Shown here in pieces: positions 14,472 through 15,207 of a DNA stretch of 15,207 bases. Each line of letters starts with the position of its first letter. The first letter of the stretch is position 1. The stretch is from Actinomycetota bacterium (lineage in GTDB: Bacteria; Actinomycetota; Actinomycetes; Nanopelagicales; Nanopelagicaceae), in assembly GCA_009703165.1 (NCBI GenBank), contig WLGP01000004.1:1-15207 (forward strand), written 5' to 3'. Below the pieces are notes generated by a model. It did not search any database. It saw nothing but the letters and a program-made list of their open reading frames with translations, and had not been told where the DNA came from. A program made the position numbers and the translations under genes.

Positions 14472-14481
14472 CTAAACGTTA
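14472..14481. repeat. Operator-like 10-mer CTAAACGTTA, copy 2
   Basis: Identical to 13037-13046 and in the same orientation. This copy overlaps a TATAAC -10 candidate on the minus strand and forms an inverted pair (TAAACG / CGTTTA) with the neighbouring operator-like site, as expected for a repressor that blocks initiation. Confidence 0.5.
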
Positions 14482-14499
14482 TAAAGGTCAGCGTTTACA
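14478..14499 (-). promoter_or_regulatory. Candidate malE promoter -10 with LacI-type operator
   Basis: On the minus strand TGTAAACGCTGACC (14499-14486) matches the LacI/CcpA-family operator pattern TGWAANCGNTNWCA at all defined positions except the last. Three bases later comes TATAAC (14483-14478), a good -10. The -35 region is poor. A start near 14471 would give a leader of about 155 bases. A sugar-responsive LacI-type regulator is inferred; no regulator gene is in the window. Confidence 0.45.
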
Positions 14500-14501
14500 G
14501 G

Positions 14502-14515
14502 GCCATTTTCATGGC
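14502..14515 (-). terminator. Short hairpin just after citrate synthase
   Basis: GCCAT and ATGGC pair around a GAAA loop in the minus-strand transcript, five bases past the citrate synthase stop. Five base pairs and no U-run make it weak as a terminator; its GNRA loop matches that of the malE-malF stem-loop. Confidence 0.3.
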
Positions 14516-14520
14516 TGGGC

Positions 14521-15207
14521 TTATTTGTGAAGCTGTTCGACCGTTGCATCCCAGCCAGTTACATCTTCAGGCTTACGAGGAGCCTTTCCAACGTAGCGAG
14601 CTGATGGACGGATCAGGCGACCGGTGCGCTTCTGTTCAAGGATGTGTGCAGACCAACCGGCTGTACGCGCTGCTGTAAACATCGATGTAAAGAGCGGGGC
14701 TGGAACTTCTGCGAAGTCCAAAATAATTGCCGCCCAGAACTCAACGTTTGTTTCAAGAACGCGATCTGGTTGACGTTCGCGAAGTTCCTTAAGAGCTGCC
14801 TTTTCCAAAGCCTCTGCAACTTCGTAACGTGGTGCATTAAGTTCTTTAGCTGTGCGACGCAAAGTGCGAGCGCGTGGATCTTCTGCGCGATAGACGCGGT
14901 GACCAAAGCCCATCAAGCGCTCTTTGCGATCCAAGAGACCCTTTACATAAGCCTCTGCATTACCGGTCTTCTCAACTTCTTCAATCATGTGGAGTACACG
15001 TGATGGTGCGCCACCATGAAGTGGACCTGACATCGCACCGATTGCACCTGAAAGGGCAGCTGCAACATCTGCACCAGTTGATGCGATAACTCGTGCGGTA
15101 AATGTTGATGCATTCATTCCATGCTCTGCTGCGGATACAAAGTAAGCATCGATTGCGCGAACATGCATTGGATCAGGCTCTCCACGCCAGCGAATCATCA
15201 TGCGCTC
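14521..15207 (-). CDS. gltA: Citrate synthase, C-terminal part (cut by window edge)
   Basis: The visible 228 residues are the C-terminal portion; the frame stays open through the last base, so the methionine near 15201 is not the start. Citrate synthase motifs are clear: SGPLHGGAPSRVLHMIEE with the catalytic His of GPLHG, MGFGHRVYRAEDPRA with the second His, TNVEFWAAIILDFAEVP, and the tail AHILEQKRTGRLIRPSARYVG. It condenses oxaloacetate and acetyl-CoA to citrate in the TCA cycle. The sequence resembles the actinobacterial citrate synthase 2 (CitA-like) branch. In the NVD motif that supplies the catalytic Asp in E. coli and pig enzymes, Glu is present here. The stop lies 204 bp upstream of malE, on the same strand, but the promoter-like signals between suggest separate units. 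Confidence 0.93.
   Translation of the reverse strand, partial: ERMMIRWRGEPDPMHVRAIDAYFVSAAEHGMNASTFTARVIASTGADVAAALSGAIGAMSGPLHGGAPSRVLHMIEEVEKTGNAEAYVKGLLDRKERLMGFGHRVYRAEDPRARTLRRTAKELNAPRYEVAEALEKAALKELRERQPDRVLETNVEFWAAIILDFAEVPAPLFTSMFTAARTAGWSAHILEQKRTGRLIRPSARYVGKAPRKPEDVTGWDATVEQLHK

Noticed and set aside
1..15207. Mobile elements, phage genes, CRISPR arrays, toxin-antitoxin or defence systems
   Set aside because: No transposase, integrase, direct-repeat array or defence-type domain is seen in any frame; all large frames are explained by metabolic, repair and transport genes.

Overview
The window looks like a chromosomal segment of a small, streamlined actinobacterium, probably a freshwater planktonic lineage of the acI/Nanopelagicales type. 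The grounds are the Streptomyces/Mycobacterium-like sequence of the citrate synthase fragment, intermediate base composition, almost no non-coding DNA (the longest gap is 204 bp), overlaps or near-zero gaps at most gene junctions, and a photolyase beside sugar-uptake genes. This taxonomic placement is inference from gene content; no rRNA or other marker is present. No stretch longer than 300 bases lacks a gene, and I see no tRNA, rRNA, insertion sequence, CRISPR array or attachment site.

Left part (1-2770, plus strand): a short leader with a hairpin, then a two-gene unit of a saccharopine-dehydrogenase-like oxidoreductase and a short-chain dehydrogenase/reductase, then a separately promoted secreted helical-hairpin protein of unknown function. 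Middle part (2768-6817): a Tat-type Rieske 2Fe-2S protein (minus), a membrane-bound GGDEF diguanylate cyclase (plus), a class I CPD photolyase (minus) and a Fes-type esterase (plus). They are packed as alternating divergent and convergent pairs that touch or overlap, so their promoters and terminators must lie inside or right beside neighbouring coding sequence.

Right part (6810-14316, minus strand): a five-gene starch/maltodextrin operon read malE - malF - malG - secreted alpha-amylase - cytoplasmic GH13 glucosidase. The inferred pathway is extracellular cleavage of alpha-glucan by the amylase, capture of maltodextrins by MalE, import through MalFG and hydrolysis inside by the second GH13 enzyme. 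No ATPase (malK/msmK/msiK type) is encoded, so a shared ATPase elsewhere is expected. The last four genes are joined by overlaps of 4, 1 and 35 bases. Only malE and malF are separated, by 86 bases that contain a perfect 18-bp stem-loop. Upstream of malE are LacI-type operator-like motifs, a candidate promoter and a leader with two mutually exclusive hairpins. The right edge holds the C-terminal part of a citrate synthase (minus strand), cut by the window end.

The most interesting points are: (1) a transporter built on the enterobacterial plan (non-lipidated MalE, MalF with a large P2-like loop) in what seems to be a Gram-positive organism; (2) the regulatory layout around malE, with a 10-mer operator-like repeat on both sides, a leader with alternative folds and an intercistronic stem-loop; (3) very compact convergent and divergent junctions, including abutting stop codons with a terminator-like hairpin inside coding sequence and a 17-bp divergent gap with a near-symmetric -10-like element.
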